A DNA stretch of 64,000 bases from Brevibacillus sp. DP1.3A. GTDB taxonomy: Bacteria > Bacillota > Bacilli > Brevibacillales > Brevibacillaceae. The stretch covers positions 941,001 to 1,005,000 of the forward strand of contig NZ_CP085876.1 of NCBI RefSeq assembly GCF_013284245.2, given 5' to 3'. How positions within the stretch are numbered: the stretch's first letter is position 1; each line of letters begins with the position of its first letter. Below are positions 1 through 9,250 of this stretch, in pieces. Under the pieces are notes generated by a model. That model did not search any database, had not been told where the DNA came from, and saw nothing but the letters and a program-made list of their open reading frames with translations. The position numbers were made by a program, and so were the translations under genes.

Positions 1-3000
1 TCACCTATGCATTTGTCGATCTTTCCAAGGAGTCCGAAGCATCGAAGCAAGAAGCAATTGATCTGATTATCCAAAAAGAAACGGAAACTAGCTTTGATTT
101 TGACAGGGATACATTGTTTCGTGTGAAGGTATGCAAGGCTGCGGAAGAAAAATACGTATTGTTAATGAACATGCATCACATGATCAGTGATCAATGGTCA
201 TGGGGGATATTGATGAAGGATTTGGGCACCATCTACGAATCCTTGCATCAAGGGATAGAGCCCGAATTGCCAGAATTGAGCATCCAGTATAAGGATTACG
301 CAGTCTGGCAAAACCATTCGATTCATCATGGAGAGCTTGGAGAATCAGAAGCGTATTGGCTGAAGACATTCGAAAAAGAGATTCCCGTATTGGACTTGCC
401 GACAGATTTTCAGCGCCAGCCTGTACAAACGTATTTTTCGGCAATGGAATTTTATCAGATTCCGGACAAAACGTTTAACCGGATGAGAGAGATTGCGCAG
501 CAACATGATGCATCCATGTTTATGGTGATTTTATCAACGATAGGCATTTGGCTGTCCAAGCTGACCAATCAACAGGATATCATCATCGGTACTCCGGAGG
601 CTGGCCGGAATCACATGGATATTGAACAGGTCATTGGATTTTTCATTAACACACTTCCTTTGCGACTGGAAGTCAATCAGGAGCATACCTTCATCGAGGC
701 GTTGCACGATTGGCGCCAGCAAGCCCTGGAGTCTTACATGCATCATGAGTATCCATTCGATAAATTGGTCGAAAAAATTAATCCGGAAAGAGATGTTAGC
801 CGCAATCCTATTTTTTCTTTTATGTTCCAATATATCGAAAAAACGGAAGAGGAAAATAAAATAAACGGCTTGGAAATGACAGCTGTTGAATCCTATAATT
901 CCATGACGAATTTCGATTTATCGCTCGTATGCATGGATTTAGAAAATGGAGCGGGTTTGACTGTCGAATATCGCGCGGATTTATTTAAACCAGAAACGGT
1001 TCAACGGATGCTCAGATACTTGGGCAACATCATCGAACAGGTAGCCAATCAACCCGATATTCATTTCAAGCATATCGAATTGTTGTCAGTGGAAGAAAAA
1101 CAGGCAATGATCTCGGCCTATAAGGAAGTTTCTTTTACCAATGGGGATGAGCATAAAACGATCATTGAGCTATTTGAGGAGCAAGCGGAGAGAACCCCGG
1201 ATCGAATTGCTCTCGCTTTTGAAGAGCAAGAACTGTCTTATTCGGAGCTGAATAAACGGGTGAATCAGCTGGCGCGGACATTGGTAGCTGAAGGCGTCCG
1301 TGCAAATCAATTGGTGGGGATTATCGCAGAACGGTCCATAGAGATGATCGTTGGCGTAATGGCGATAGTGAAAGCGGGTGGAGCCTACGTCCCTATTGAC
1401 CCTGATTATCCGGAAGAGCGTATACGGTACATGCTGGAACATTCGGGAGCAGAGGTTTTGCTGCTGCATCAGTCGGTACGCCATAAAGTGAATGCTGACA
1501 AAAAAATGATCATGCTTGACGATGCTGAGTCCTATCATCAGGAGAATACGAATCTGGGGTTACCTGTTCAGTTTGATCAACTTGCTTATGTGATTTACAC
1601 ATCAGGCACTACGGGAACGCCAAAGGGAGTCATGATTGAACACCGACAGCTTCATTCGCTTGCGCAGGCATGGAAACAAGAGTACAAGCTGGATGAATTC
1701 CCCGTCAGGAGTTTGCAATGGGCAAGTTTTTCTTTTGATGTGTTTACTGGTGATTATATGAGATGTCTGTTATACGGTGGGAAACTGGTTATTTGCCCAA
1801 AAGATGTGAGAGTGGATTTGGAGCGCCTTTACCACCTGATGGAAAAGCATGAAATTAATCTGTTTGAATCGACTCCCGTCTTGGTACTTCCTTTCATGGA
1901 CTATCTCTATGAAAATGGGCTCAACATAGACTTCTTGAAAATATTGATTCTTGGCTCGGATCAATGCCCGTTACATGCCTTTCACAAGCTTGTCGATCGA
2001 TACGGAAGCACAATGAGAATCTTAAACAGCTATGGAGTGACGGAGGCTACCGTTGATTCCTCCTATTATGAAAAAGTTGACCAGCAAGATTACAAATTTT
2101 TGCCGATTGGCAAGCCTTTGCCAGGGGTGAAAATGTATATTCTGGACGCCAATCTTCATGTACAGCCTGTGGGTGTCCCAGGAGAACTGTATATTGGAGG
2201 CTTGGGAGTAGGAAAAGGATATTTCAAACGGCCAGATTTGACGAATGAAAAATTCGTTCCCAATCCGTTTTGTATCGGCGAAAACATGTATAAGACAGGA
2301 GATATGGCACGATGGCTCCCCAGCGGAGATATTGAATTTTTAAGGCGATTGGATAATCAGGTGAAAATACGTGGGAATCGAATCGAATTGGAAGAAATCG
2401 AAGCGGAATTACGAAAAATGGGCGATATTCGCGACGCGGTCGTTATCGCAAGAGCGGATGAATCCGGTCAAAAAAGGCTAGTTGCATTCTATGTAGCTGT
2501 AAAAGCTGTGGAATCGAACGTATTGAGAGAGTCGTTGCGGAAGTCGTTACCGGCATTTATGGTCCCATCCCATTTTGTTCAGCTAGATGAAATACCAGTA
2601 ACGCCGAATGGAAAGATCGATCGAAAAGCGCTAGTGGATATCAACATCGTATTGCAGAGTGAAATGGAATATGTGGAGCCTAAAACGGACACCGAGAAGA
2701 TATTGGTGGCTGTGTGGCAAGACGTTTTACATGAGAAAAAGATTGGGATCATGGATCATTTCTTTGAGCTCGGTGGCGATTCTATCAAATCCATCCAAGT
2801 ATCCTCGCAATTAGCAGCTTTAGGATACAAGATGGAAATTCGGGACCTTTTCAAATATCCAACGATCACAGAACTAAGTACAAAACTGAAACCGATGAAT
2901 AGGAAAATTGACCAAAAGGATGTTGAAGGCGTTGTAGCGCTGACCCCGATACAGCATTGGTTGATGCAAGAACACAGTCAGCATCTCCATCACTATAACC

Positions 3001-5333
3001 AATCTTTTGTGTTGTACCGCAAAGAGCGGTTTGACGAGGGGATGGTTCGCAAAGTCATCGATAAGCTCGTACAGCACCATGATGCGCTGCGAATGATTTT
3101 CCGCCAAACCAAGACTGGCTATGAGGCATATAATCGAGGCGCCAACACTAGCGACATGTATCGTCTGGAGATTTGGGACTATCAAACCAAGAATGGGTCT
3201 GAGATCGAACAAGCGATGGACTTGAAATGTAGTGAAATACAATCAAAGCTTAATATTTTTGATGGCCTATTAATGAGGGTAGGGTTATTCCAATGCTCGG
3301 ATGGCGATCACTTGCTTATAGCTGTGCACCATTTAGTCGTAGACGGGGTATCATGGCGCATTTTAATCGACGATTTCAAAACAGCTTATGGGCAGCTCCT
3401 CCGTAACGAAGAGATTCGTTTGCCTTTAAAAAGTGATTCCTTCCAATTATGGGCGCAACAATTGAACGAGTATGCCAATAGCGAAAGGCTCGAGCAAGAG
3501 CGTGAATATTGGAATCGCATCGAGGAGAGGGACACCGAATCGTTGCCAACGGATTACGATGAGCAAAAACCGCTTCGGAAAACAACCAGGACGAAAACGG
3601 TCACGATGGATCAGCAGCAAACCGAGGAATTGCTAAAACAAGCCAATCGTGCCTATCAGACGGAAATCGATGAACTACTGTTGGCTGCTATTGGAATGGC
3701 CTTCAAAAAATGGGCAAATATCGATCGCGTCACCTTGAATATGGAAGGGCATGGCAGGGAATCGATTCTACCAGATCTGAACATTAACCGTACAGTGGGA
3801 TGGTTCACGAGTGAATATCCAGTCATGGTAGACGTCGGGAACGAAATGAATCCGTCAGCTATCATTCCTAAAATCAAAAAAGATGTACGACAAATCCCGC
3901 AAAAAGGGATTCACTACGGTGTATTAAAATATTTGTCTGCAAAATCGCCAAACACCAGCATGAATGTACAGCCTGAGGTCAGTTTTAATTATTTGGGACA
4001 ATTTGATATGGATCGAAAAGAAAAGGATGACGACATTCAATTGTCCACATTCTCAGGCGGAGAATCAATGAGTCTGGAGCAGTCCCGGGAATGCAAGATT
4101 GATATTGAGTGCGTGGTGTTGAATGGAAGCTTTCACTTTATGGTCGCTTACAGCGAGGCACAGTATAAAACGGAAACCATCGAACGACTTACTGCATGCC
4201 TCCAGGATAGTCTAAGGGAAGTCATCCAACACTGCATGATGAAATTGCACAACAATCCTGACCACGAAATCGCTGGAGAATGGGTAGATTTCGAGGCAGT
4301 GGTAGACGGATTTTTCGACACTTCTACCATGAATGATATTCCTGGCGCAATTGCGGTGGTAGTCCAACACGGTCAAGTGAAAGTAAAGAAAGCTTACGGT
4401 TACGCCAATCTATCAGAGAAATTGCCTATGAGTGCAGACGAAACGATAGTCAAGGTAGGTTCGATTTCCAAACTCGTAACAGTCGCTGCCATTATAAAGC
4501 TTGTGGAGCAAGGTCTGATTGGATGGAACGAGGATGTTCAGCAATACCTCGATATTGAAATACCGAGAAGTGTTGAAGGACCACTAACGGTAGAACATTT
4601 ACTCAGCTACACAACAGGGTTTGACTCGCCAGACGCGGGAAATGATCAAAGCTATAATTTTGGCGGGCGTGACTCCCTAACGTTACGAGAATATGTTCAC
4701 CGCTATATGCCAACCGTTATTTACAAACCTGGCGAACAATATGGGAACGAGAATTTTGCCTTTATGCTGGCGGGTTATCTTGTGGAAAGAGTTACGGGAG
4801 TTTCTTTTGATCGCTATGCAAGTGAGCATTTCTTTGCGCCTCTCGAAATGACAAACAGCAGTTTTCTACTACAACCAGAATTAGAGGCGAAAATGGCCAC
4901 AGGCTATGATCTGGAAAATCAGGCCGTGCAAAAGTACGATTTCAGCCCTGCTATTTCACCAGACGGCAGCATGCTCTCCACGGGGCACGATATCGCCACA
5001 TTCATGCTGGCTCTCTTAAGTGGAGGTGCTGATGGCAAAGAAAACATTTTAGAAGCAGATTCGATAGACAAAATGTTCTCCAGTAAATCAGTCCCTCATC
5101 CAAAAGGAACATATACAGGGTATGGATTTACAGTAAAATTCCACCCAGAATACGTACATGAGAATATTTTGGCGAAGGCAGGAGAGGTCATCGGGTTTAA
5201 CTCATTTATGTGGTTCCTGCCAGAAAAACAAATGGGGGTATTTGTTAGTACAAATAAAAGTCAATTCAACAAAATTGAATTTTTTGATTACTTCATGAAG
5301 TGCTATCGTCCTGCGGAAGCGATCCTCATGTAA
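1..5333 (+). CDS. NRPS terminal module C-A-PCP-E fused to a beta-lactamase/PBP-type serine hydrolase (5' partial)
   Basis: The frame is open from base 3, so the gene begins before the window; 1776 residues are visible. In fragment numbering the order is: condensation domain (HHxxxD variant near residue 58); adenylation domain (YTSGTTGTPKG near 530; PNGKIDRKAL at its end); carrier protein with LGGDS, phosphopantetheine Ser927; epimerization domain (HHLVVDGVSWR, first His 1109); and, instead of a thioesterase, a class-C beta-lactamase/D-Ala-D-Ala-carboxypeptidase-like domain with SISK (Ser1487, Lys1490), YGN (Tyr1580) and KAG (Lys1725). The specificity code read by eye is DVGEIGSVDK, which is ornithine in known Bacillus/Brevibacillus synthetases, so the last residue would be D-Orn. 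PBP-type thioesterases such as SurE cyclize peptides and prefer a C-terminal D-residue, which fits the E domain just upstream. Cyclizing versus hydrolytic activity cannot be told from sequence. Confidence 0.93.
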   Translation, partial: TYAFVDLSKESEASKQEAIDLIIQKETETSFDFDRDTLFRVKVCKAAEEKYVLLMNMHHMISDQWSWGILMKDLGTIYESLHQGIEPELPELSIQYKDYAVWQNHSIHHGELGESEAYWLKTFEKEIPVLDLPTDFQRQPVQTYFSAMEFYQIPDKTFNRMREIAQQHDASMFMVILSTIGIWLSKLTNQQDIIIGTPEAGRNHMDIEQVIGFFINTLPLRLEVNQEHTFIEALHDWRQQALESYMHHEYPFDKLVEKINPERDVSRNPIFSFMFQYIEKTEEENKINGLEMTAVESYNSMTNFDLSLVCMDLENGAGLTVEYRADLFKPETVQRMLRYLGNIIEQVANQPDIHFKHIELLSVEEKQAMISAYKEVSFTNGDEHKTIIELFEEQAERTPDRIALAFEEQELSYSELNKRVNQLARTLVAEGVRANQLVGIIAERSIEMIVGVMAIVKAGGAYVPIDPDYPEERIRYMLEHSGAEVLLLHQSVRHKVNADKKMIMLDDAESYHQENTNLGLPVQFDQLAYVIYTSGTTGTPKGVMIEHRQLHSLAQAWKQEYKLDEFPVRSLQWASFSFDVFTGDYMRCLLYGGKLVICPKDVRVDLERLYHLMEKHEINLFESTPVLVLPFMDYLYENGLNIDFLKILILGSDQCPLHAFHKLVDRYGSTMRILNSYGVTEATVDSSYYEKVDQQDYKFLPIGKPLPGVKMYILDANLHVQPVGVPGELYIGGLGVGKGYFKRPDLTNEKFVPNPFCIGENMYKTGDMARWLPSGDIEFLRRLDNQVKIRGNRIELEEIEAELRKMGDIRDAVVIARADESGQKRLVAFYVAVKAVESNVLRESLRKSLPAFMVPSHFVQLDEIPVTPNGKIDRKALVDINIVLQSEMEYVEPKTDTEKILVAVWQDVLHEKKIGIMDHFFELGGDSIKSIQVSSQLAALGYKMEIRDLFKYPTITELSTKLKPMNRKIDQKDVEGVVALTPIQHWLMQEHSQHLHHYNQSFVLYRKERFDEGMVRKVIDKLVQHHDALRMIFRQTKTGYEAYNRGANTSDMYRLEIWDYQTKNGSEIEQAMDLKCSEIQSKLNIFDGLLMRVGLFQCSDGDHLLIAVHHLVVDGVSWRILIDDFKTAYGQLLRNEEIRLPLKSDSFQLWAQQLNEYANSERLEQEREYWNRIEERDTESLPTDYDEQKPLRKTTRTKTVTMDQQQTEELLKQANRAYQTEIDELLLAAIGMAFKKWANIDRVTLNMEGHGRESILPDLNINRTVGWFTSEYPVMVDVGNEMNPSAIIPKIKKDVRQIPQKGIHYGVLKYLSAKSPNTSMNVQPEVSFNYLGQFDMDRKEKDDDIQLSTFSGGESMSLEQSRECKIDIECVVLNGSFHFMVAYSEAQYKTETIERLTACLQDSLREVIQHCMMKLHNNPDHEIAGEWVDFEAVVDGFFDTSTMNDIPGAIAVVVQHGQVKVKKAYGYANLSEKLPMSADETIVKVGSISKLVTVAAIIKLVEQGLIGWNEDVQQYLDIEIPRSVEGPLTVEHLLSYTTGFDSPDAGNDQSYNFGGRDSLTLREYVHRYMPTVIYKPGEQYGNENFAFMLAGYLVERVTGVSFDRYASEHFFAPLEMTNSSFLLQPELEAKMATGYDLENQAVQKYDFSPAISPDGSMLSTGHDIATFMLALLSGGADGKENILEADSIDKMFSSKSVPHPKGTYTGYGFTVKFHPEYVHENILAKAGEVIGFNSFMWFLPEKQMGVFVSTNKSQFNKIEFFDYFMKCYRPAEAILM

Positions 5334-5408
5334 ATCATGTGTTTCCCTGTAGTCAAGCTGTATAGGGGAATCAGCACCAAATCATATTCGTGTAAACGGG
5401 GGGCCACT

Positions 5409-6308
5409 ATGAGCATGATAAAGACTAGTTCCATTAGTCGTTTTCCTAATACGAATGACGTAGGAATCGGTGTATCTGTCGGTACTTTTGGGGAACTTCT
5501 GCAGGGGATTTTAGAGGAAAATAATCTGGATTTCCTGGTGACTTTGCCTATCAAAAATGCATCTTACGCTACTTTTTATTCGATTCCAACCTTACAGGAG
5601 ATCGTCATCGTGCCACACTCCAAGCAAAAATCAAAAAGGTTGGTCGAAAAAATCATTCAGCACTATGGATTGCCGCCAGGTGGGATTTTAGAGATCAACT
5701 CTGAACTTCCGGTTGGGAAAGGCTTGGCAAGCTCATCAGCAGATTTGGTGGCTGCCTCCAGAGCGGTTGGCGATTGTTTCCATATAAACATTGAGCCTTC
5801 CTTACTAGAGTGGTTTTTGTCGAGTATTGAGCCGACGGATGGCGTTATGTATGAGGGTTCTGTTTCTTACTACCATAAAGAAGTCAGATTGCGAGAATAC
5901 ATCGGGGAACTGCCGGCATTATGCATTGTAAGTATTGATGAGGGAGGAACCATTGATACCGTTGAGTTCAATAAGCAAACAAAGCCCTATACCCACGAAG
6001 AAAAGCTGGAGTATAGCTTGTTGTTGCAAAAAATCACGAAAGCGATCAGAGAAAGGGATGTCCACACGATAGGTGCCGTGTCGTCCAGAAGTGCGATCTT
6101 GAATCAAAAAATTCTGCCCAAAAAATTATTGCCGGAAGTCATGGAGATCAACGAGAAAATTGGAGGATTAGGTACTGTTGTTGCACACAGTGGGACCAGC
6201 CTCGGTATTTTATTATTGAAAGAAGAACCTGACTTCTATCAAAAGCTGGAATTGGGGTACAGATGGTTAAGTGAATTGAATAAAGAAGTGCATGTGTACC
6301 ACACGTAG
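5409..6308 (+). CDS. GHMP-family kinase, PduX/threonine-kinase-like
   Basis: A 299-residue kinase of the GHMP superfamily. It has the glycine/serine-rich ATP loop PVGKGLASSSADL near residues 100-112, an N-terminal GTFGELLQG, and the C-terminal GTSLGILL that helps form the phosphate site. The closest family is the L-threonine kinases (PduX). I chose the ATG at 5409, preceded by a GGGGGG ribosome site; an upstream ATG at 5337 lacks one and would add 24 unlike residues. It lies 75 bp after the NRPS. With the lyase and PLP synthase downstream it probably makes O-phospho-L-threonine as the activated precursor of 2,3-diaminobutyrate. The kinase fold is clear; the substrate is inferred. Confidence 0.8.
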   Translation: MSMIKTSSISRFPNTNDVGIGVSVGTFGELLQGILEENNLDFLVTLPIKNASYATFYSIPTLQEIVIVPHSKQKSKRLVEKIIQHYGLPPGGILEINSELPVGKGLASSSADLVAASRAVGDCFHINIEPSLLEWFLSSIEPTDGVMYEGSVSYYHKEVRLREYIGELPALCIVSIDEGGTIDTVEFNKQTKPYTHEEKLEYSLLLQKITKAIRERDVHTIGAVSSRSAILNQKILPKKLLPEVMEINEKIGGLGTVVAHSGTSLGILLLKEEPDFYQKLELGYRWLSELNKEVHVYHT

Positions 6309-6399
6309 AGGAGCAGATCCAAGAGATGGCTTCTGGCAGACTTGGAAGTCATCTTCCCCCAAAAATTGATTCCGTTCGTATTGGGAGTGGATTATCGAG

Positions 6400-7671
6400 A
6401 TGGAACAGCCAGTAAGCGTTAATGAAAAGGTATCTTTTCGGGCGTTGCTGAGCTTGAAAAGTTATCGCTATTTAATCCTTTCGCAATTTGTCTCGAATAT
6501 GGGAGATGGAGTGTATCGATTAGCGCTTATTTGGCTAATGAAGGTTTTGACGGAAAGTCCTTTGTTAATGTCGATTTTATTGGCAGCGGAGACCATTCCA
6601 TTGATCATATTCGGATTGTTCGCGGGCGTTTTTGTTGACCGAGGAAATAAAAAGAGGATCATGGTCGTTTCGCATTTATTGAGAGCTGTGCTCATTTTAT
6701 GCATCGTCCTGTTGTTTTTGTTTAACATGCTACATCCTGCTGCACTGATCATCATTGCCGTTTTGCTGACTACAGTCAGTGCCTTCTTTAGGCCAGCACT
6801 CACGGTAGCGATACGGACGCTGGTTCCCGAACAACATATGACGCAAGCCCAAAGTTTATCGCAGATGATTCAAACGATTGTCAGTTTGGCGGCTCCTGCA
6901 TTGGCAGCGGGGGTGATCGCGTTTGGAATGGAATATGCTTTTATTTTGAATGTCGTCACCTATTTGTTAGGTGCACTGATTATTTTATGGATTAACGAGA
7001 AGGAGCTTGTCCTATCTACTGTCAGTGAGTTTACAGCCAAGATGATCATGACGGATTTGAAGGATGGAATCCATGCGATTACGAAGCATGATTTTTTGCG
7101 AAACTGCATGATTTATTTTACCATCCTCAATTTTTTGACGGCTCCAGAAACGATCTTGCTGCCTCTGGTCGTTACCAATGTTACCGAATTGGCTATGCTC
7201 GAGATCAGCTTTTTTATCGGGATTTTGCTGGGGTCTCTATGTGTTAATTATTTGAATCGATATGATGCGATTATTTACATTTGCTGTGGCATTAGTCTGT
7301 TCAGTATCGGAATCGGAATGTTTGCGTTTGGCATTCCACTTGTTTGGCAAGTCATATGTGTCTTCGTGAATGGGATAGGCTCGGCATTCGTCAATATCAA
7401 AATGAGTACGTTGATCACCTTGATGGTGCCTAAAGAAGTTTTGGGAAGAGCATCGAGCTTGATTAGTGTAATGGTTCAGTGCGCCATGCCAGTCTCCGTC
7501 TTCCTGGTAGGTCTGACTACAGGTCTTGTTTCCATATTTACGATATTTGGAATTATTGGCGGAGCGGGACTTCTCGTTGTGGTTCTCATGTTGATGAATC
7601 CACACTTGAGAATGAAAAAAGAACATCACTACGATTATGCGGAACAGAAATCAGGGGGTATCTCTCTTTAG
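6400..7671 (+). CDS. MFS efflux transporter (MefA/EntS-like)
   Basis: A 423-residue membrane protein with about 12 hydrophobic segments. It has the MFS loop signature GLFAGVFVDRGNKKR between segments 2 and 3, and an N-terminus (YRYLILSQFVSNMGDGVY) typical of the MFS_3 group of macrolide and siderophore exporters. It sits inside the NRPS cluster, 91 bp after the kinase and 52 bp before the lyase-like gene, all on one strand, so export of the peptide product or self-resistance is the likely role. The substrate is inferred from context only. Confidence 0.85.
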   Translation: MEQPVSVNEKVSFRALLSLKSYRYLILSQFVSNMGDGVYRLALIWLMKVLTESPLLMSILLAAETIPLIIFGLFAGVFVDRGNKKRIMVVSHLLRAVLILCIVLLFLFNMLHPAALIIIAVLLTTVSAFFRPALTVAIRTLVPEQHMTQAQSLSQMIQTIVSLAAPALAAGVIAFGMEYAFILNVVTYLLGALIILWINEKELVLSTVSEFTAKMIMTDLKDGIHAITKHDFLRNCMIYFTILNFLTAPETILLPLVVTNVTELAMLEISFFIGILLGSLCVNYLNRYDAIIYICCGISLFSIGIGMFAFGIPLVWQVICVFVNGIGSAFVNIKMSTLITLMVPKEVLGRASSLISVMVQCAMPVSVFLVGLTTGLVSIFTIFGIIGGAGLLVVVLMLMNPHLRMKKEHHYDYAEQKSGGISL

Positions 7672-7723
7672 TACAATTCCTGGTTGGATCGTTACTCAGT
7701 CGGAAGCGAGGTGTATTTTTTGC

Positions 7724-9250
7724 ATGAGTGTAAAATTAACGGGCAGAATTGCTTCGACACCAAGCCGCCTCTTGCATGATGAAGTATTGGAACCACAGTT
7801 CAAATATGAAGTCGATCATTTGTTGCCTGGGTATATTCAGATTGAATTCGCCATGCTTTTGGAATATGTCAGAATGAGCTTGATTACACGACAAGACGCC
7901 TTGCTTATCGCAAAGGCACTTCAGGCCGCTACACCAGAAACAATAGCTCCTGACCCCGGACGGAATATGTCTGATATCTCCTTTGCCCTTGAGCGTTATA
8001 TTGAAGGCTTGCTCCCGAGACCGGTACCGTGTTGGCATATGGATCGCAGCCGCAATGATGTTCAAGCGTGCGCCCAAGTGATGTTTGGTCGTGCGCAATG
8101 GCTAGAGACGATGGGGGAATTGGGACAGCTTATTCAATCGATGCATACACGCGCTGATCAATATCGTTCTGTCCCCATGCCAGGATATACTCACTATCAA
8201 TCTGCACAAATCATTACCCCTGGGTTCTATCTTTCCTCTATTAACGGTGAATTTTTGCAAGCCATGAATCGATGGATACAAATCTATGACGAAATGAATC
8301 AGTGCCCGCTTGGGGCAGGGGCCATGGCTGGGGTAGAACTGCCGTGGGACCGTCAACGGTTGTCCAAGCTGCTTGGGTTCCGACAGCCTCGAATGAGTGC
8401 GTTGTCGGCGGTCGCGTCTCGGGAATGGGTTTTGAGAATGGCAGGAGAGCTGTCCAACTTCTCAGTATTGGTCTCCCGATTTACAACGGATTTGATTCAA
8501 TGGGGCAGCAGCGAAATGAACTTCCTCCAATTGCCGGATGAGCTATCCGGAATATCTTCTGCCATGCCACAGAAAAGAAACTTCCCGATCCTGGAGCGTA
8601 TCCGGGGGAAGAGTGCGCATCTAACCGGATTTTATATGGATATGGTGCTAGGTCAGCGCAATACAGCCTTCACGAATTTGGTAGAGACGTCCAAAGAGGC
8701 AGGCACTCATCTTCTGACGTTGTTTCAACAAACCAAAACGTTGCTGCGCCTGTTAAAAGCGGTTATCGATCATTTGCAATTCAATGAGGATCGTTTGCTC
8801 CATATATGTAAACGGGACTTCTTTGGAGGATTTACTCTTGCGAATTTGCTGACGTTGGAGCGTGAGATTCCGTATCGTACAGCCCAGGTAATCGCAGGCC
8901 GATACATCGTTAGCGCGCTGGAACACGGTGTATCGCCGGAGCCGGGAGATCCACGGCTACTCTATGAAGCTTGCGAGGAAGCAGGCTTTCAAGTACCAGA
9001 TACGGCTGCACTCCTCGCTGCTTCCTTCGATGTGCAGGGGGGCTTGTACGTGAAGAAATCAATGGGCTCCACGAACCCCGAGGAAGTACAGCAGATGCTG
9101 ACAGCACAGAGGGAGCATGCAGAGAAGCTACAACGGGAGTGGCAAGATCGACAAGGGCAATTGCAGGCGATTGAAGAAAGGCGGGAGAGGGTAATGAAGA
9201 GGTTGCTTTCTGGCAAGCAGGGGAAGGATGTGAGCGTCGATGCGCTATGA
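7724..9250 (+). CDS. Argininosuccinate-lyase-like enzyme of the fumarase/aspartase superfamily
   Basis: A 508-residue protein with the superfamily blocks DRSRNDVQAC, GYTHYQSAQ and the signature loop SSAMPQKRN (about residues 276-284; canonical GSSxMPxKxNP). The N-terminus resembles argininosuccinate lyase, but the signature is altered and the C-terminus carries a long charged tail. The start chosen is the ATG at 7724 after GCGAGGTG; an earlier in-frame codon at 7637 would overlap the exporter gene. Such lyases split N-substituted aspartates into fumarate plus an amine. Next to a cysteine-synthase-like gene (11-bp overlap) it could release 2,3-diaminobutyrate from an aspartate adduct, as proposed for friulimicin- and pacidamycin-type clusters. 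A housekeeping ArgH is unlikely because no arg gene is nearby. Confidence 0.82.
   Translation: MSVKLTGRIASTPSRLLHDEVLEPQFKYEVDHLLPGYIQIEFAMLLEYVRMSLITRQDALLIAKALQAATPETIAPDPGRNMSDISFALERYIEGLLPRPVPCWHMDRSRNDVQACAQVMFGRAQWLETMGELGQLIQSMHTRADQYRSVPMPGYTHYQSAQIITPGFYLSSINGEFLQAMNRWIQIYDEMNQCPLGAGAMAGVELPWDRQRLSKLLGFRQPRMSALSAVASREWVLRMAGELSNFSVLVSRFTTDLIQWGSSEMNFLQLPDELSGISSAMPQKRNFPILERIRGKSAHLTGFYMDMVLGQRNTAFTNLVETSKEAGTHLLTLFQQTKTLLRLLKAVIDHLQFNEDRLLHICKRDFFGGFTLANLLTLEREIPYRTAQVIAGRYIVSALEHGVSPEPGDPRLLYEACEEAGFQVPDTAALLAASFDVQGGLYVKKSMGSTNPEEVQQMLTAQREHAEKLQREWQDRQGQLQAIEERRERVMKRLLSGKQGKDVSVDAL

Noticed and set aside
7724..9250. Housekeeping argininosuccinate lyase argH
   Set aside because: Altered signature loop, no arg genes nearby, and overlap with a PLP synthase inside an NRPS cluster.
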